Assembly (NCBI RefSeq): GCF_000445995.2
Contig: NC_022080.4
Span: forward strand, 806,001-870,000
From: Geobacillus genomosp. 3
Lineage (GTDB): Bacteria; Bacillota; Bacilli; Bacillales; Anoxybacillaceae
Length of the DNA: 64,000 nt
Direction of reading: 5' to 3'
In this document: positions 15,905 to 24,435 of the stretch, one piece after another
Layout of the letters: each line of letters starts with the position of its first letter
Numbering within the stretch: position 1 is the first letter of the stretch
Made by a program: the position numbers and the translations under genes
Notes under the pieces: generated by a model
Told to the model about the DNA's origin: nothing
What the model saw: the letters and a program-made list of their open reading frames with translations, nothing else
Database searches by the model: none

Positions 15905-16960
15905 TTATTTTCCATTCTTTTCTTCCTTGTTTTGTTTTCCGTGGGCCGGCGAATGATCGTGTTTTGTTTGCGGTTTGGCTGTTTGTTTCGGTGGTTGTGA
16001 AACAGAGACAGAGGCGCGAACCGCTGCTTGTTTATTTCCAGCCGTCACTGCTTGATGTTCCCGGCCATTCCCTTTGGCGTCGGCGGCTGTCGTTTGCCGA
16101 GTGCTGACCTTTGTTTCCGTTTTTCCGGAAGGCGTGAGGGATGATTTTGTTTCCGCTTTGATGGCGGTGTCCGCTTGTTCATCTAGTTGAACCGCTGTAT
16201 CGTCTTCCGCCGGTGCAGCGGCTGGTTTTTCTATTTCGGCCGATTCAGGAGCGGATGGCGCGCTTTCGTTTTTCGCTTCTTCTGTTTCATCGGTTGGTGC
16301 CGTCGGTTCGTCATCTGTTTCCTCTACTTGGCTGCTTTGCTCTGTTTGGTTCGCCAACCGCTTCTCTATTTTGGCTTCGAGTTTTTGCTTCGCTTTTTCA
16401 ATATTGCGGGCGAGCACTTCCTTCGCCCGCGGATTTTTCACCCGTTCGAGCGCCGCTTGCAAGGCCGTGATGTTTTGGGAAAACTTTTCTTCCAACTGTT
16501 GGCGCAATGTCTCAATATCGGTTTCCGCTGTTTCTCCGTTTTGTTCGTCCGTTTGTTTAGTTCCTTCATAAACGTCCCAAGCTGCCTCTTGTTGTTTAAG
16601 AGCGTTGGCGAGCACTTCTTTCGCCTGTTCAGTGTCTCCTTGGTCAAGCAGCGCCTTCGCCTCAGCCAGCCGTTCCTCAGCGAACTCAGCCAGCCGTTTC
16701 GCTTTTTCAGCATCGTCAAATGTGAGGGCAAGTTCAATTTTCTCCATCATCGTTTTGAAAAAGTAGAAAAAGTCACCGGGCAACACTGCCGGGGCGTCAT
16801 TGTTGACGCTGGCGCCTGTTTCGGCCGCCGTGCTGCCGTTTGTTTGTCCTTCGGCCCCCGTGCTGGCGAACGCCGCCGGGCTGTAAGGAGCGAGCGCAAC
16901 AGCTGCAGCGAGTGCGCCCGTCGACAACACGCGGGGGAGTGAGAATCGCTTGTTCATCAT
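15905..16960 (-). CDS. Secreted DUF5667-type protein with low-complexity tail
   Basis: 351 residues from ATG 16960 (second ATG 16957), 8 bases after AAAGGAGG; the frame open upstream lacks a start signal. It has a signal peptide (MMNKRFSLPRVLSTGALAAA, likely cleaved after AFA). The DUF5667-like helical segment (about 55-135: LPGDFFYFFKTMMEKIELAL, then paired helices rich in Ala/Glu/Lys) is followed by a second coiled-coil-like region to about 210. The last 140 residues are disordered, first acidic then Lys/Gln/His-rich (HDHSPAHGKQNKEEK). This is likely an envelope protein of unknown role. Confidence 0.8.
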   Translation of the reverse strand: MMNKRFSLPRVLSTGALAAAVALAPYSPAAFASTGAEGQTNGSTAAETGASVNNDAPAVLPGDFFYFFKTMMEKIELALTFDDAEKAKRLAEFAEERLAEAKALLDQGDTEQAKEVLANALKQQEAAWDVYEGTKQTDEQNGETAETDIETLRQQLEEKFSQNITALQAALERVKNPRAKEVLARNIEKAKQKLEAKIEKRLANQTEQSSQVEETDDEPTAPTDETEEAKNESAPSAPESAEIEKPAAAPAEDDTAVQLDEQADTAIKAETKSSLTPSGKTETKVSTRQTTAADAKGNGREHQAVTAGNKQAAVRASVSVSQPPKQTAKPQTKHDHSPAHGKQNKEEKNGK

Positions 16961-17101
16961 GATTGTTCCTCCTTTTGCTTTGACTTTCGTTATAACGATT
17001 TCGCCGTCGGCATGCTTTTTTTCGACTGTGGGAGCGAAAAATAAGGAGAAAGAAACAGAAAAATAGGAAAGAAAGGGAAACGGTGAGGTTTTCTTCACGG
17101 T

Positions 17102-17130
17102 TTGGCAGTCAACCGCCTGTTTGTTATAAT
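17102..17130 (+). promoter_or_regulatory. SigA promoter of the threonine/serine exporter genes
   Basis: TTGGCA 17102-17107, 17 bases, perfect TATAAT 17125-17130. Confidence 0.85.
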
Positions 17131-17160
17131 GGAAACAAGTTTGACAAAGACGACATCCGA

Positions 17161-17200
17161 GGAGGCCTCCTGCCAATCGATTTGGTAGGAGTTTGTTTTT
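17161..17200 (+). promoter_or_regulatory. Leader hairpin resembling an intrinsic attenuator
   Basis: Between promoter and gene, 17167-17176 pairs with 17182-17191 (10 bp, one G-T) and is followed by TTTGTTTTT. The upstream palindrome GGAGGCCTCC (17161-17170) overlaps its left arm and could compete for pairing. This suggests conditional termination before the exporter genes; the signal is unknown. Confidence 0.55.
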
Positions 17201-17274
17201 GCAGTGAGCGCCTGGCAGAGGAAAAGGGAGCGGCCAATGCCATGGCGGATGAAAACGAAAGGAGCAAATCAATC

Positions 17275-18018
17275 ATGACGGGGCAGGTCGACGAAATTGT
17301 GGACGTTTGTTTGTTGGCGGGAAAGTTGATGCTCGAAAGCGGCGGAGAAACGTATCGAGTGGAAGATACAATGATGCGCATCGCCGCCTCGTTTGGCATG
17401 TCGCGCTCTCATGGTTATGTCACGCCGACGGCCATCATTTTTTCAATTGAAGGAACGGACTCAACAAGATTGATCCGCATTTCCGAACGCTCGACTAATT
17501 TGGCGAAAGTGGCGGCGGTCAATGATATTTCGCGGCGCATCAGCCGCGGCGAGTTGACGCTTGCGGAAGCGCGTACGGAGCTCGAGGACATCAGACGCGC
17601 GCGGCCGAGTTACCCCCTTTGGCAGCAAACCGCCGCCGCCGCGTTAGCGAGCGCTTGTTTTGCATCATTAATTGGAGGGGTAGTTCACTTTTTTCCATCA
17701 CTTTTTTCCGGAGGAGCGGCGTTTTGGTGTTTTGAAATGGTGCACCGGTTCGTAAAAATCCGGTTTTTCGCGGAATTTTTTGCGTCTTTTGTTGCCGGGG
17801 GACTTGTATTGTTAATGGGGCAGGCTGGGTTTGGCGGGGACGTCGGAAAAATGATCATCGGTTCTGTGCTGCCGCTCGTACCGGGGCTCGCCATTACGAA
17901 CGCGGTGCGTGATTTAATGGCCGGCCATCTCATCGCCGGTTTGTCGCGCGGCGCCGAGGCGTTTTTGACGGCGTTTGCGATTGGCACCGGCATCGCTTTT
18001 ATTTTATCGATTCGGTGA
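17275..18018 (+). CDS. Threonine/serine exporter large subunit (ThrE/YjjP, DUF1212)
   Basis: 247 residues from ATG 17275, 9 bases after GAAAGGAGC; ATG 17242 is an alternative. The cytoplasmic N-terminal half shows ESGGETYRVEDTMMRIA and SRRISRGELTLAEA, typical of DUF1212. The C-terminal half has five hydrophobic helices with LPLVPGLAITNAVRDLMAG. In bacteria that split ThrE, this part pairs with a small DUF3815 membrane subunit, here the next gene. It exports threonine or serine, by family. Confidence 0.88.
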   Translation: MTGQVDEIVDVCLLAGKLMLESGGETYRVEDTMMRIAASFGMSRSHGYVTPTAIIFSIEGTDSTRLIRISERSTNLAKVAAVNDISRRISRGELTLAEARTELEDIRRARPSYPLWQQTAAAALASACFASLIGGVVHFFPSLFSGGAAFWCFEMVHRFVKIRFFAEFFASFVAGGLVLLMGQAGFGGDVGKMIIGSVLPLVPGLAITNAVRDLMAGHLIAGLSRGAEAFLTAFAIGTGIAFILSIR

Positions 18019-18036
18019 GGCAGGGAGTACAGAGAC

Positions 18037-18462
18037 ATGATCGCAATGCAGCTTCTGTTTAGCTTTGTAGCATCGGCGCTGTTTGGCATCATCTTTAATA
18101 TTCCGCCGCGCCTGTTGCCGCACAGCGGGTTTGTCGGAATGAGCGGTTGGGTTGTGTATACGTTTGTTTCGCGGTCAGGGACGGACGGTGTCACCGCGAC
18201 ATTTATGGCGGCTTTTTTCATCGCTCTTTTAAGCAATGCGTTCGCCCGGCGCTATCGGGCGCCCGCCACCATTTTCATCGTGCCCGGCATCCTTCCACTT
18301 GTGCCGGGCTTGACCGCGTTCGAAGCGATGCGCTATGTCGCGATGAATGATTATGACGCTGCGATTCCGTTGGCGGCAAAAGCGTTTATGATCTCTGGGG
18401 CGATTGCGATGGGACTCATTTTTTCCGAGGTTGTCAACCAACTGGCGAAGCGCCGACATTGA
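18037..18462 (+). CDS. Threonine/serine exporter small subunit (ThrE_2/YjjB, DUF3815)
   Basis: 141 residues, four hydrophobic helices, with IFIVPGILPLVPGLTAFEAMRY echoing the PLVPG motif of the large subunit. It starts 18 bases after the large subunit, confirming a two-gene transporter. Confidence 0.88.
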   Translation: MIAMQLLFSFVASALFGIIFNIPPRLLPHSGFVGMSGWVVYTFVSRSGTDGVTATFMAAFFIALLSNAFARRYRAPATIFIVPGILPLVPGLTAFEAMRYVAMNDYDAAIPLAAKAFMISGAIAMGLIFSEVVNQLAKRRH

Positions 18463-18567
18463 CCGCGGATTGGTTGTTTTTTCTATTCATCTGCCTATCG
18501 TTGCATTTATTTGTTTGAATATTATAATGAATATAATTACATTTTTGAAACAGCGGGGGAGAGCGGA

Positions 18568-19737
18568 ATGAAAGAAACGATTGGGCAGATAAAAGCAGAA
18601 TTATGGGACATTTTTGATCATCTTCATCGCCATCCAGAAATCAGCTGGGAAGAATGGCGGACGACCGATTTTCTTCGCCAGGAGCTCGAGCGTGAAGGAT
18701 ACCGGGTGCGGACGTTTGCCGATTGTCCGGGCGTAGTGGCGGAGATCGGCAACGGGCCGTTGGCAGTCGGGGTGCGCAGTGATATGGATGCTCTTTGGCA
18801 AGAAGTGGACGGCGTTTGGCAGCCGAACCACTCATGTGGGCACGACGCCCATATGACGATCGTGCTCGGGGTGGCGAAGCTGCTTCGCCGCATTGGCTAT
18901 GAGCCGCCGGGGACGCTGCGGTTTTTGTTCCAACCGGCTGAGGAAAAAGGCACGGGTGCGCTGAAGATGATCGAAAAAGGAGCGGCCGATGGCCTGACGT
19001 TTTTGTATGGGGTTCATTTGCGCCCGATTCAAGAAGTCGAGAGCGGGTATGCAGCGCCGGCGATCATTCATGGGGCGGCACAATGCATTGAAGGGCGGAT
19101 TCGCGGTATGGCGGCGCATGCGGCGCGGCCGCATTTAGGTGTCAACGTCATTGAAGTCGGCAGCGCGATTGTGCAAGAGCTCGGCAAAATCCATACCGAT
19201 CCGCAAGTGCCGGCATCGATCAAGATGACGAAGTTTCATGCCGGTGAAAAAGATGCAAACACTATTCCCGATTATGCTGAGTTTGCCCTCGATTTACGGG
19301 CGCAGACGAACGGGGCGATGGAGCGGCTTGTTGAAGGGTTGCGCCATGTTGTAAACGGGGTTGCAGCGATTTATGGGGCCGATATTGAGCTGACCGAGCG
19401 AACTCGCATCGTCGCCGCCAGTCCGGACTATGAGGCGCAGCAGCTGATGGAAGAAGCGATCATCGCCGTTTTGGGGGCTGACAAATGCGTGCCGCCGGTC
19501 GTGACGCCGGGAGGGGAAGATTTTCACTTTTATTCTTTTAAAAAACCGGAGCTGAAGACGACGATGCTCGGGTTAGGCTGCGATTTGCGTCCGGGGCTCC
19601 ATCACCCGCGCATGACGTTTCGGCGCGATGATTTGCTTTCCGGCGTGGAGATTTTGGCGCGGGTTGTGATGAACACGTTTGCGAAAGTTTCGCCGCAAGG
19701 AGAGAAAGAGCATGCCTCTGTCGCTGCAAATCATTGA
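18568..19737 (+). CDS. M20 family N-succinyl-L-amino acid hydrolase (desuccinylase)
   Basis: 389 residues of the M20D amidohydrolase group. Metal and catalytic motifs: RSDMDAL, HSCGHDAHM (about 90-98), EEKGTG and GGEDFHFY near the C-terminus, with a dimerisation insert (about 165-285). In G. kaustophilus the equivalent gene lies with a GNAT succinyltransferase and an enolase-superfamily racemase, and removes succinate from N-succinyl-L-amino acids. Here the same three genes overlap end to end, so the same role is inferred. GGGGAGAGCGG precedes ATG 18568. Confidence 0.85.
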   Translation: MKETIGQIKAELWDIFDHLHRHPEISWEEWRTTDFLRQELEREGYRVRTFADCPGVVAEIGNGPLAVGVRSDMDALWQEVDGVWQPNHSCGHDAHMTIVLGVAKLLRRIGYEPPGTLRFLFQPAEEKGTGALKMIEKGAADGLTFLYGVHLRPIQEVESGYAAPAIIHGAAQCIEGRIRGMAAHAARPHLGVNVIEVGSAIVQELGKIHTDPQVPASIKMTKFHAGEKDANTIPDYAEFALDLRAQTNGAMERLVEGLRHVVNGVAAIYGADIELTERTRIVAASPDYEAQQLMEEAIIAVLGADKCVPPVVTPGGEDFHFYSFKKPELKTTMLGLGCDLRPGLHHPRMTFRRDDLLSGVEILARVVMNTFAKVSPQGEKEHASVAANH

Positions 19738-20545
19738 GACAATCGAACAGTTGAACGAAATGGCTGAGTTGGAGGCAGACGTTTGGGGAACAGCACCGAT
19801 CCCTCTTCATCAAACGTTGACCGTGGCAAAAAACGGCGGCGTTGTGATCGGCGCGTATGTGGACGGGAAGCTGGTCGGTTTCGTCTACAGTTTTCCTGGA
19901 TTTCGAAATGGAGAAATGTATCTTTGTTCCCATATGATAGGGATTGATGCTTCGTTTCGCGACCGGGGGATCGGCTATCGCTTGAAAATGAAGCAGGCGG
20001 AAGAAGCGCGGCGGCGCGGCTATCGAGTCATCCGCTGGACGTACGATCCGCTGCAAAGCCGCAACGGCTACTTGAATTTAGCCAAGCTCGGAGCTGTTGG
20101 TGTCGAATATATCGAAAACTGTTACGGCGAGATGGATGATGCGTTAAACGGCCGGCTGCCATCGGACCGTCTTATCGTCGAATGGCGGCTTGATGAGCGT
20201 CCTGCTTCGGAGTGGAATGGGAGCCAGGCTGAGTTCCAAGGAGTGTCGGTGCTTGAGGCGGAGGAAACGGTTGGCGGCCTGTTGCGCCCGGTGCCGAGAG
20301 ACATCGATGAAACAGCGGCGCCGTTGTTGTTGGCTGCTGTTCCGCTTGACTTTCCGCAGCTAAAAGAGCGGGATCCCGCGCTGGCGCTTGAGTGGCGGCT
20401 GGCGACACGCGCGCTGTTTCAGCGGCTGCTCGCGGAAGGATGGGTGGCCGCGGGGGCTTGGCGCCGCCCGGGAGAAGCGGTATTGCATTACATATGGAGG
20501 CGGCGGGGGGAACGATTGCAGCAGGAAGGGGGAAAGGAAAGATGA
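19712..20545 (+). CDS. GNAT N-succinyltransferase for D-amino acids
   Basis: 277 residues. The N-terminal half is a GNAT fold ([12 protein letters not shown], then [20 protein letters not shown] with the RxxGIG CoA loop). A C-terminal extension follows ([11 protein letters not shown]..., [17 protein letters not shown]). In the characterised G. kaustophilus operon this protein moves succinyl from succinyl-CoA to D-amino acids. AAGGAGAG precedes ATG 19712, and the gene overlaps the hydrolase by 26 bases and the racemase by 4. Confidence 0.85.
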   Translation: MPLSLQIIETIEQLNEMAELEADVWGTAPIPLHQTLTVAKNGGVVIGAYVDGKLVGFVYSFPGFRNGEMYLCSHMIGIDASFRDRGIGYRLKMKQAEEARRRGYRVIRWTYDPLQSRNGYLNLAKLGAVGVEYIENCYGEMDDALNGRLPSDRLIVEWRLDERPASEWNGSQAEFQGVSVLEAEETVGGLLRPVPRDIDETAAPLLLAAVPLDFPQLKERDPALALEWRLATRALFQRLLAEGWVAAGAWRRPGEAVLHYIWRRRGERLQQEGGKER

Positions 20546-21666
20546 TGGAGATCGAGCGTATTATATTGCGCCATTTGCAAATGGAGCTGAAGGCGCCGTT
20601 TACGACGAGCTTCGGCACGTTCCAAACGAAAGAGTTTATTTTAGTGGAAGTCGTCGATCGCGACGGCGTTTCCGGCTGGGGCGAATCGGTTGCGTTTGCC
20701 GCTCCGTGGTATAGCGAGGAAACGGTGAAAACGAACTGGCATATGCTGGAGGATTTCCTTGTGCCGCTTGCGCTCGCTGAGCCGATTCATCATCCGGAGG
20801 AGCTGGCAAAGCGCTTTTCTGCCATCCGCCAAAACAACATGGCGAAAGCGGCGCTCGAAGGGGCGGTGTGGGATTTGTATGCGAAGCGGCTCGGCGTTCC
20901 GCTTTGCCAAGCCCTCGGAGGGGCGAAAAAGGACATTGAAGTCGGCGTCAGCATCGGCATTCAGCCGACGGTCGATGATTTGCTGCGGGTCATTGAGCGG
21001 TATGTGGCGCAGGGCTATCGACGGATCAAAGTGAAGATCAAGCCGGGTTGGGATGTGGACGTCATTCGCAGCGTGCGGCGCGCGTTTCCTGACGTGCCGC
21101 TTATGGCGGATGCCAATTCGGCGTATACGCTCGCCGATGCCAAGCGGCTCAAAGCACTTGATGACTTTGGTCTGATGATGATCGAGCAGCCGCTCGGTGC
21201 CGACGATCTCATCGATCATGCCCGGCTGCAGCCGCTTCTTCAGACGCCAATTTGCCTTGACGAAAGCATTCGCTCGTACGATGATGCGCGCAAGGCGCTT
21301 GACCTTGGCAGCTGCCGCATCATCAATATCAAAATCGGGCGTGTCGGCGGCTTGCGGGAGGCGAGGCGAATCCACGATCTTTGCGGTGAACGCGGCGTGC
21401 CGGTCTGGTGCGGCGGCATGCTGGAAGCAGGCGTCGGGCGCGCCCACAACATCGCCATTACGACGTTGGAAAATTTCACACTCCCCGGTGACACCGCGGC
21501 ATCGTCGCATTATTGGGAGCGGGATATTATCACGCCGGAAGTCGAGGTGGAAGGCGGCTTGATCCGTGTGCCGGACGCTCCGGGCATCGGCTATGACGTC
21601 GACCGCCGCCAAGTGGAGCGGTATATGCAGTTTGCGAAGGTGTTTCATCGTACGGCGACGGCATAA
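20542..21666 (+). CDS. N-succinylamino acid racemase / o-succinylbenzoate synthase (enolase superfamily)
   Basis: 374 residues with a capping domain and a TIM barrel. Catalytic residues are visible: the KxK of [10 protein letters not shown], metal ligands in [14 protein letters not shown] and CLDESI, and the second Lys in NIKIGRVGG. It matches the NSAR/OSBS subgroup, in which one enzyme both racemises N-succinylamino acids and dehydrates the menaquinone precursor. Neighbours decide the role: between succinyltransferase and desuccinylase it inverts the D form. There are no men genes nearby. ATGA overlap with the previous stop. Confidence 0.9.
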   Translation: MMEIERIILRHLQMELKAPFTTSFGTFQTKEFILVEVVDRDGVSGWGESVAFAAPWYSEETVKTNWHMLEDFLVPLALAEPIHHPEELAKRFSAIRQNNMAKAALEGAVWDLYAKRLGVPLCQALGGAKKDIEVGVSIGIQPTVDDLLRVIERYVAQGYRRIKVKIKPGWDVDVIRSVRRAFPDVPLMADANSAYTLADAKRLKALDDFGLMMIEQPLGADDLIDHARLQPLLQTPICLDESIRSYDDARKALDLGSCRIINIKIGRVGGLREARRIHDLCGERGVPVWCGGMLEAGVGRAHNIAITTLENFTLPGDTAASSHYWERDIITPEVEVEGGLIRVPDAPGIGYDVDRRQVERYMQFAKVFHRTATA

Positions 21667-21691
21667 AGGATGATAAAGGGAGAAAGAAAAA

Positions 21692-22186
21692 ATGATGATA
21701 AGACCGATTGAAGTTCGCGATGCGGAACATTTCTTGGAGTTGTGCAAAAAAATTGATGAATCTGGTTTTATGTTATTTGAGCCTGGCGAACGGCAAACAA
21801 CGGTTGAACAACAAAGTAAATCGATTGAAAGAATGTTATTTGAACCGAATAAAATGATCTTTGTTGCTGAAACGGAAAACAAGCTTGTCGGGTTCCTTGC
21901 TGTCATAGGAGGCGATGTAAAACGAAATCGACATTCTGCCAATGTTGTTTTGGGAGTTCTTGAAGACTATCAAGGACAGGGCATTGCCACTAAACTATTC
22001 AACAAAGCGTTTGAGTGGGCAAAGGAAGTTGGAATTTTGAGATTAGGACTTACGGTCATGAAAGGGAACGATAAGGCGTTCAACTTATATCGGAAGATGG
22101 GATTCGTATTAGAAGGCGAGAGGGTTCAATCGTTAAGAGTGAACGGGGAATTTGTAAATGAATATTACCTATACAAACTGTTATAA
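21692..22186 (+). CDS. GNAT family N-acetyltransferase
   Basis: 164 residues covering a full GNAT domain: NKLVGFLAVIGG, LGVLEDYQGQGIATKLFNKA with the Q/RxxGxG/A acetyl-CoA loop, and KAFNLYRKMGFVLEGE. It is noticeably more AT-rich than its neighbours (many AAT, TTA and GAA codons), which suggests recent acquisition. It follows the racemase by 25 bases but ends in its own strong hairpin. The substrate is unknown. Confidence 0.82.
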   Translation: MMIRPIEVRDAEHFLELCKKIDESGFMLFEPGERQTTVEQQSKSIERMLFEPNKMIFVAETENKLVGFLAVIGGDVKRNRHSANVVLGVLEDYQGQGIATKLFNKAFEWAKEVGILRLGLTVMKGNDKAFNLYRKMGFVLEGERVQSLRVNGEFVNEYYLYKLL

Positions 22187-22194
22187 TGCTAATT

Positions 22195-22238
22195 GGGGCT
22201 GATCCAAAACGCATTCGCGTTTTGGATCGGCCCTTTCT
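22195..22238 (+). terminator. Very stable palindromic terminator, copy 2 of the repeated element
   Basis: 17 paired bases: 22196-22212 (GGGCTGATCCAAAACGC) with 22217-22233, one G-T pair, tetraloop ATTC, followed by TTTCTT. It shares GGGGCTGATCC, GCATTCGCG and TTTTGG with the hairpin at 1677-1717. Confidence 0.88.
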
Positions 22239-22246
22239 TCGTTGCG

Positions 22247-23782
22247 TTACACGCGTCCAATCCCAGTATTCGCTTTGACGACGATTTCGGTGTATTTTTT
22301 CTCGTCCGCTTTTTTCGACGAGACGAGCGTACCGACGATAGCGCCGATAAAGCCGAGCGGGATCGAGATAATGCCCGGGTTGGCGAGTTTAAAGAGCGGT
22401 TCGCCGACAAAAATGGCGGCACCCGGCTCTGGAGACCAGACGTTCGGGCTGAAGAAGACGAGCACCAAGGCGCTGATCAAGCCGACGAGCATCCCCGTAA
22501 TCGCCCCTGTCGTATTAAAGCGGCGCCAGAAGATTGTAAAAACGATCGTCGGCAAGTTGGCGCTTGCGGCAACGGCAAATGCGAGTGACACAAGGAAGGC
22601 GACGTTCATTTTTTGCGCAAACAGCGCTAATAAAATTGACAATACTGAGACGCCAACCGATGCCCAGCGGGCGGCGAGCATTTGTTCTTTTTCGGTCGCC
22701 TGGCCGCGCCGGATGATGTGGCTGTAAAAGTCATGGGCAAACGCCGAAGCGGCTGACAAAACAAGCCCGGCAACGACGGCCAAAATCGTCGCAAACGCGA
22801 CAGCAGAGACGAACGCAAATAGGAAATCTCCACCGAGGGCCTCTGCCAACAGCGGCGCGGCCATATTGCCGGCAGGATCGGCGGCGGTGATGTTATCATA
22901 ACCAACAAATGCGGCGGCGCCAAATCCTAAGAAGATTGTTAAAACATAGAAAATTCCGATGATCCATGTCGCGTACACGACCGATTTGCGTGCGGTCGGC
23001 GCGTCTTTGACGGTGAAGAAACGGATTAAAATGTGCGGCAACCCGGCCGTCCCCAACACAAGCGCCAAATTTAGCGAAATGGTGTCAAGCGGATTTTTAA
23101 ACTTGTTGCCTGGATTGAGATACGCTTCGCCAAGCGGTGTGGCCGTTTTCATTTCATGGAACATTTTAGCGACGCTGAAATCGAATTTGGCAAAGACGAT
23201 AATGGAAATGATAAACGTACCGACCATCAACAAGACCGCTTTGACGATTTGTACCCAACTGGTGGCTGTCATGCCGCCGAACACGACATACACGGTCATT
23301 AAAATGCCGACGATCAAGACGGAATAAATGTAGTCAAGCCCAAGCAGAAGTTTAATGAGACCGCCGGCGCCGACAAGCTGGGCGATCATGTAGAAAATGG
23401 AGATGGCGATCGTGTTCAAGGCGGCGACGCCGCGCACTTTTTTATCATCAAACCGGGCGGCGATCATATCGGCCATCGTATACTTGCCAAGGTTGCGGAG
23501 CGGCTCGGCGACGATGTACAAAACGACGAGGTAGGCGACAAGGAACCCGATGCTGTAAAAGAAGCCGTCAAATCCAGCTAAGGCAATCATGCCGGCAATG
23601 CCGAGAAACGAGGCGGCCGACATATAGTCGCCGGCGATGGCAAGACCGTTTTGCCAGCCGGTTAAGCTGCTGTCCGCGGTGTAAAATTCGCTTGTTGTTT
23701 TCGTCCGTTTCGAGGCGTAGTACGTAATGACAAGCGTCAGGGCGACAATGATGAGGAAGAGGAAAAAGGCCAATCCGTTCAT
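22247..23782 (-). CDS. Cation/acetate symporter (SSS family, ActP-like)
   Basis: 511 residues, about 13 membrane helices of the sodium:solute symporter fold. Signatures: FYTADSSLTGWQNGLAIAGDYMSAASFLG, GLPHILIRFFTVKD and FAVAASANLPTI, all typical of ActP-type monocarboxylate carriers. It takes up acetate or a similar acid with a cation. Its start overlaps the stop of the DUF485 gene by one base (TAATG), the standard actP-yjcH pairing in reversed order. Confidence 0.88.
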   Translation of the reverse strand: MNGLAFFLFLIIVALTLVITYYASKRTKTTSEFYTADSSLTGWQNGLAIAGDYMSAASFLGIAGMIALAGFDGFFYSIGFLVAYLVVLYIVAEPLRNLGKYTMADMIAARFDDKKVRGVAALNTIAISIFYMIAQLVGAGGLIKLLLGLDYIYSVLIVGILMTVYVVFGGMTATSWVQIVKAVLLMVGTFIISIIVFAKFDFSVAKMFHEMKTATPLGEAYLNPGNKFKNPLDTISLNLALVLGTAGLPHILIRFFTVKDAPTARKSVVYATWIIGIFYVLTIFLGFGAAAFVGYDNITAADPAGNMAAPLLAEALGGDFLFAFVSAVAFATILAVVAGLVLSAASAFAHDFYSHIIRRGQATEKEQMLAARWASVGVSVLSILLALFAQKMNVAFLVSLAFAVAASANLPTIVFTIFWRRFNTTGAITGMLVGLISALVLVFFSPNVWSPEPGAAIFVGEPLFKLANPGIISIPLGFIGAIVGTLVSSKKADEKKYTEIVVKANTGIGRV

Positions 23783-24123
23783 TACGCGTTTCCTCCTCCC
23801 GTTTCTTCCTGCTTCACTTGCTCGACGATTTCATCAAATCGTGCTGCGCGTTTCGAATAAAGAATGCATAAGGCCCATGTCATGATAAATTGCGCAAATG
23901 CAAACAGCCACGCCCAAGTGACCGGCCCGACAGCCGGAGCATTGAGCGCCTTTGAATACGACGTTAATACCGGGAGAGCGAAGTAAAAGACAAAGAAAAA
24001 GATGGTCGCCGGGATGATGAAGCGTTTCTTCGCCTGAATAAGTTCGCGGAACGAAGCGGATTGGGCGACCGCTTCATAATCGATACCTGCCTGTTCGGCA
24101 AGGGATTGTTTTTTCACTGCCAT
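23782..24123 (-). CDS. DUF485 membrane protein (YjcH/YwcB-like)
   Basis: 113 residues with two helices (FIIPATIFFFVFYFALPVL and VTWAWLFAFAQFIMTWALCI). Members sit next to acetate symporters and are assumed to assist them. CTCCTT on the plus strand (a minus AAGGAGGG) precedes ATG 24123. Confidence 0.85.
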   Translation of the reverse strand: MAVKKQSLAEQAGIDYEAVAQSASFRELIQAKKRFIIPATIFFFVFYFALPVLTSYSKALNAPAVGPVTWAWLFAFAQFIMTWALCILYSKRAARFDEIVEQVKQEETGGGNA

Positions 24124-24140
24124 ATGAATCCCTCCTTATC

Positions 24141-24160
24141 TTTGCTAAAGCGTTTTCAAA
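24141..24160 (-). promoter_or_regulatory. Possible catabolite response element upstream of the acetate symporter operon
   Basis: The site TTTGCTAAAGCGTTTTCAAA agrees with the cre core in one half (GCGTTTTCA) but lacks TG in the other (2 mismatches). It sits directly upstream of the ribosome site, where CcpA would block transcription. Confidence 0.4.
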
Positions 24161-24342
24161 TGAGTTGGCAGAACGTGCGAGACAGTAGCAGCGCGGGCCC
24201 TCCTTTCTTGTCACAAATTTGTCACACATTCATTATATATTTATCTGAAAAATTTGTAAATTGATTTTTTTATTATTATTAGGAACAATTTTTTCTTTAT
24301 TATATAAACCAAAAAATTTTTCTGTTTTTCTTATTTTCGCAC

Positions 24343-24371
24343 TTTACAAAAAAACAAGGATCATGTAGAAT
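24343..24371 (+). promoter_or_regulatory. SigA promoter of the APC permease
   Basis: TTTACA 24343-24348, 17 bases, TAGAAT 24366-24371. The region 24200-24342 between the divergent genes is AT-rich without other recognised signals. Confidence 0.7.
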
Positions 24372-24435
24372 GCTAACTGTGTCTGCCGAGTAAATTCGAC
24401 ATTTTTCTACAAAAAACAACAAGGGGAGACATTCG

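Noticed and set aside
20641..21942. A 433-codon open frame on the minus strand
   Set aside because: It is a shadow of the racemase and the following GNAT gene on the plus strand; no ribosome site and no recognisable protein family.
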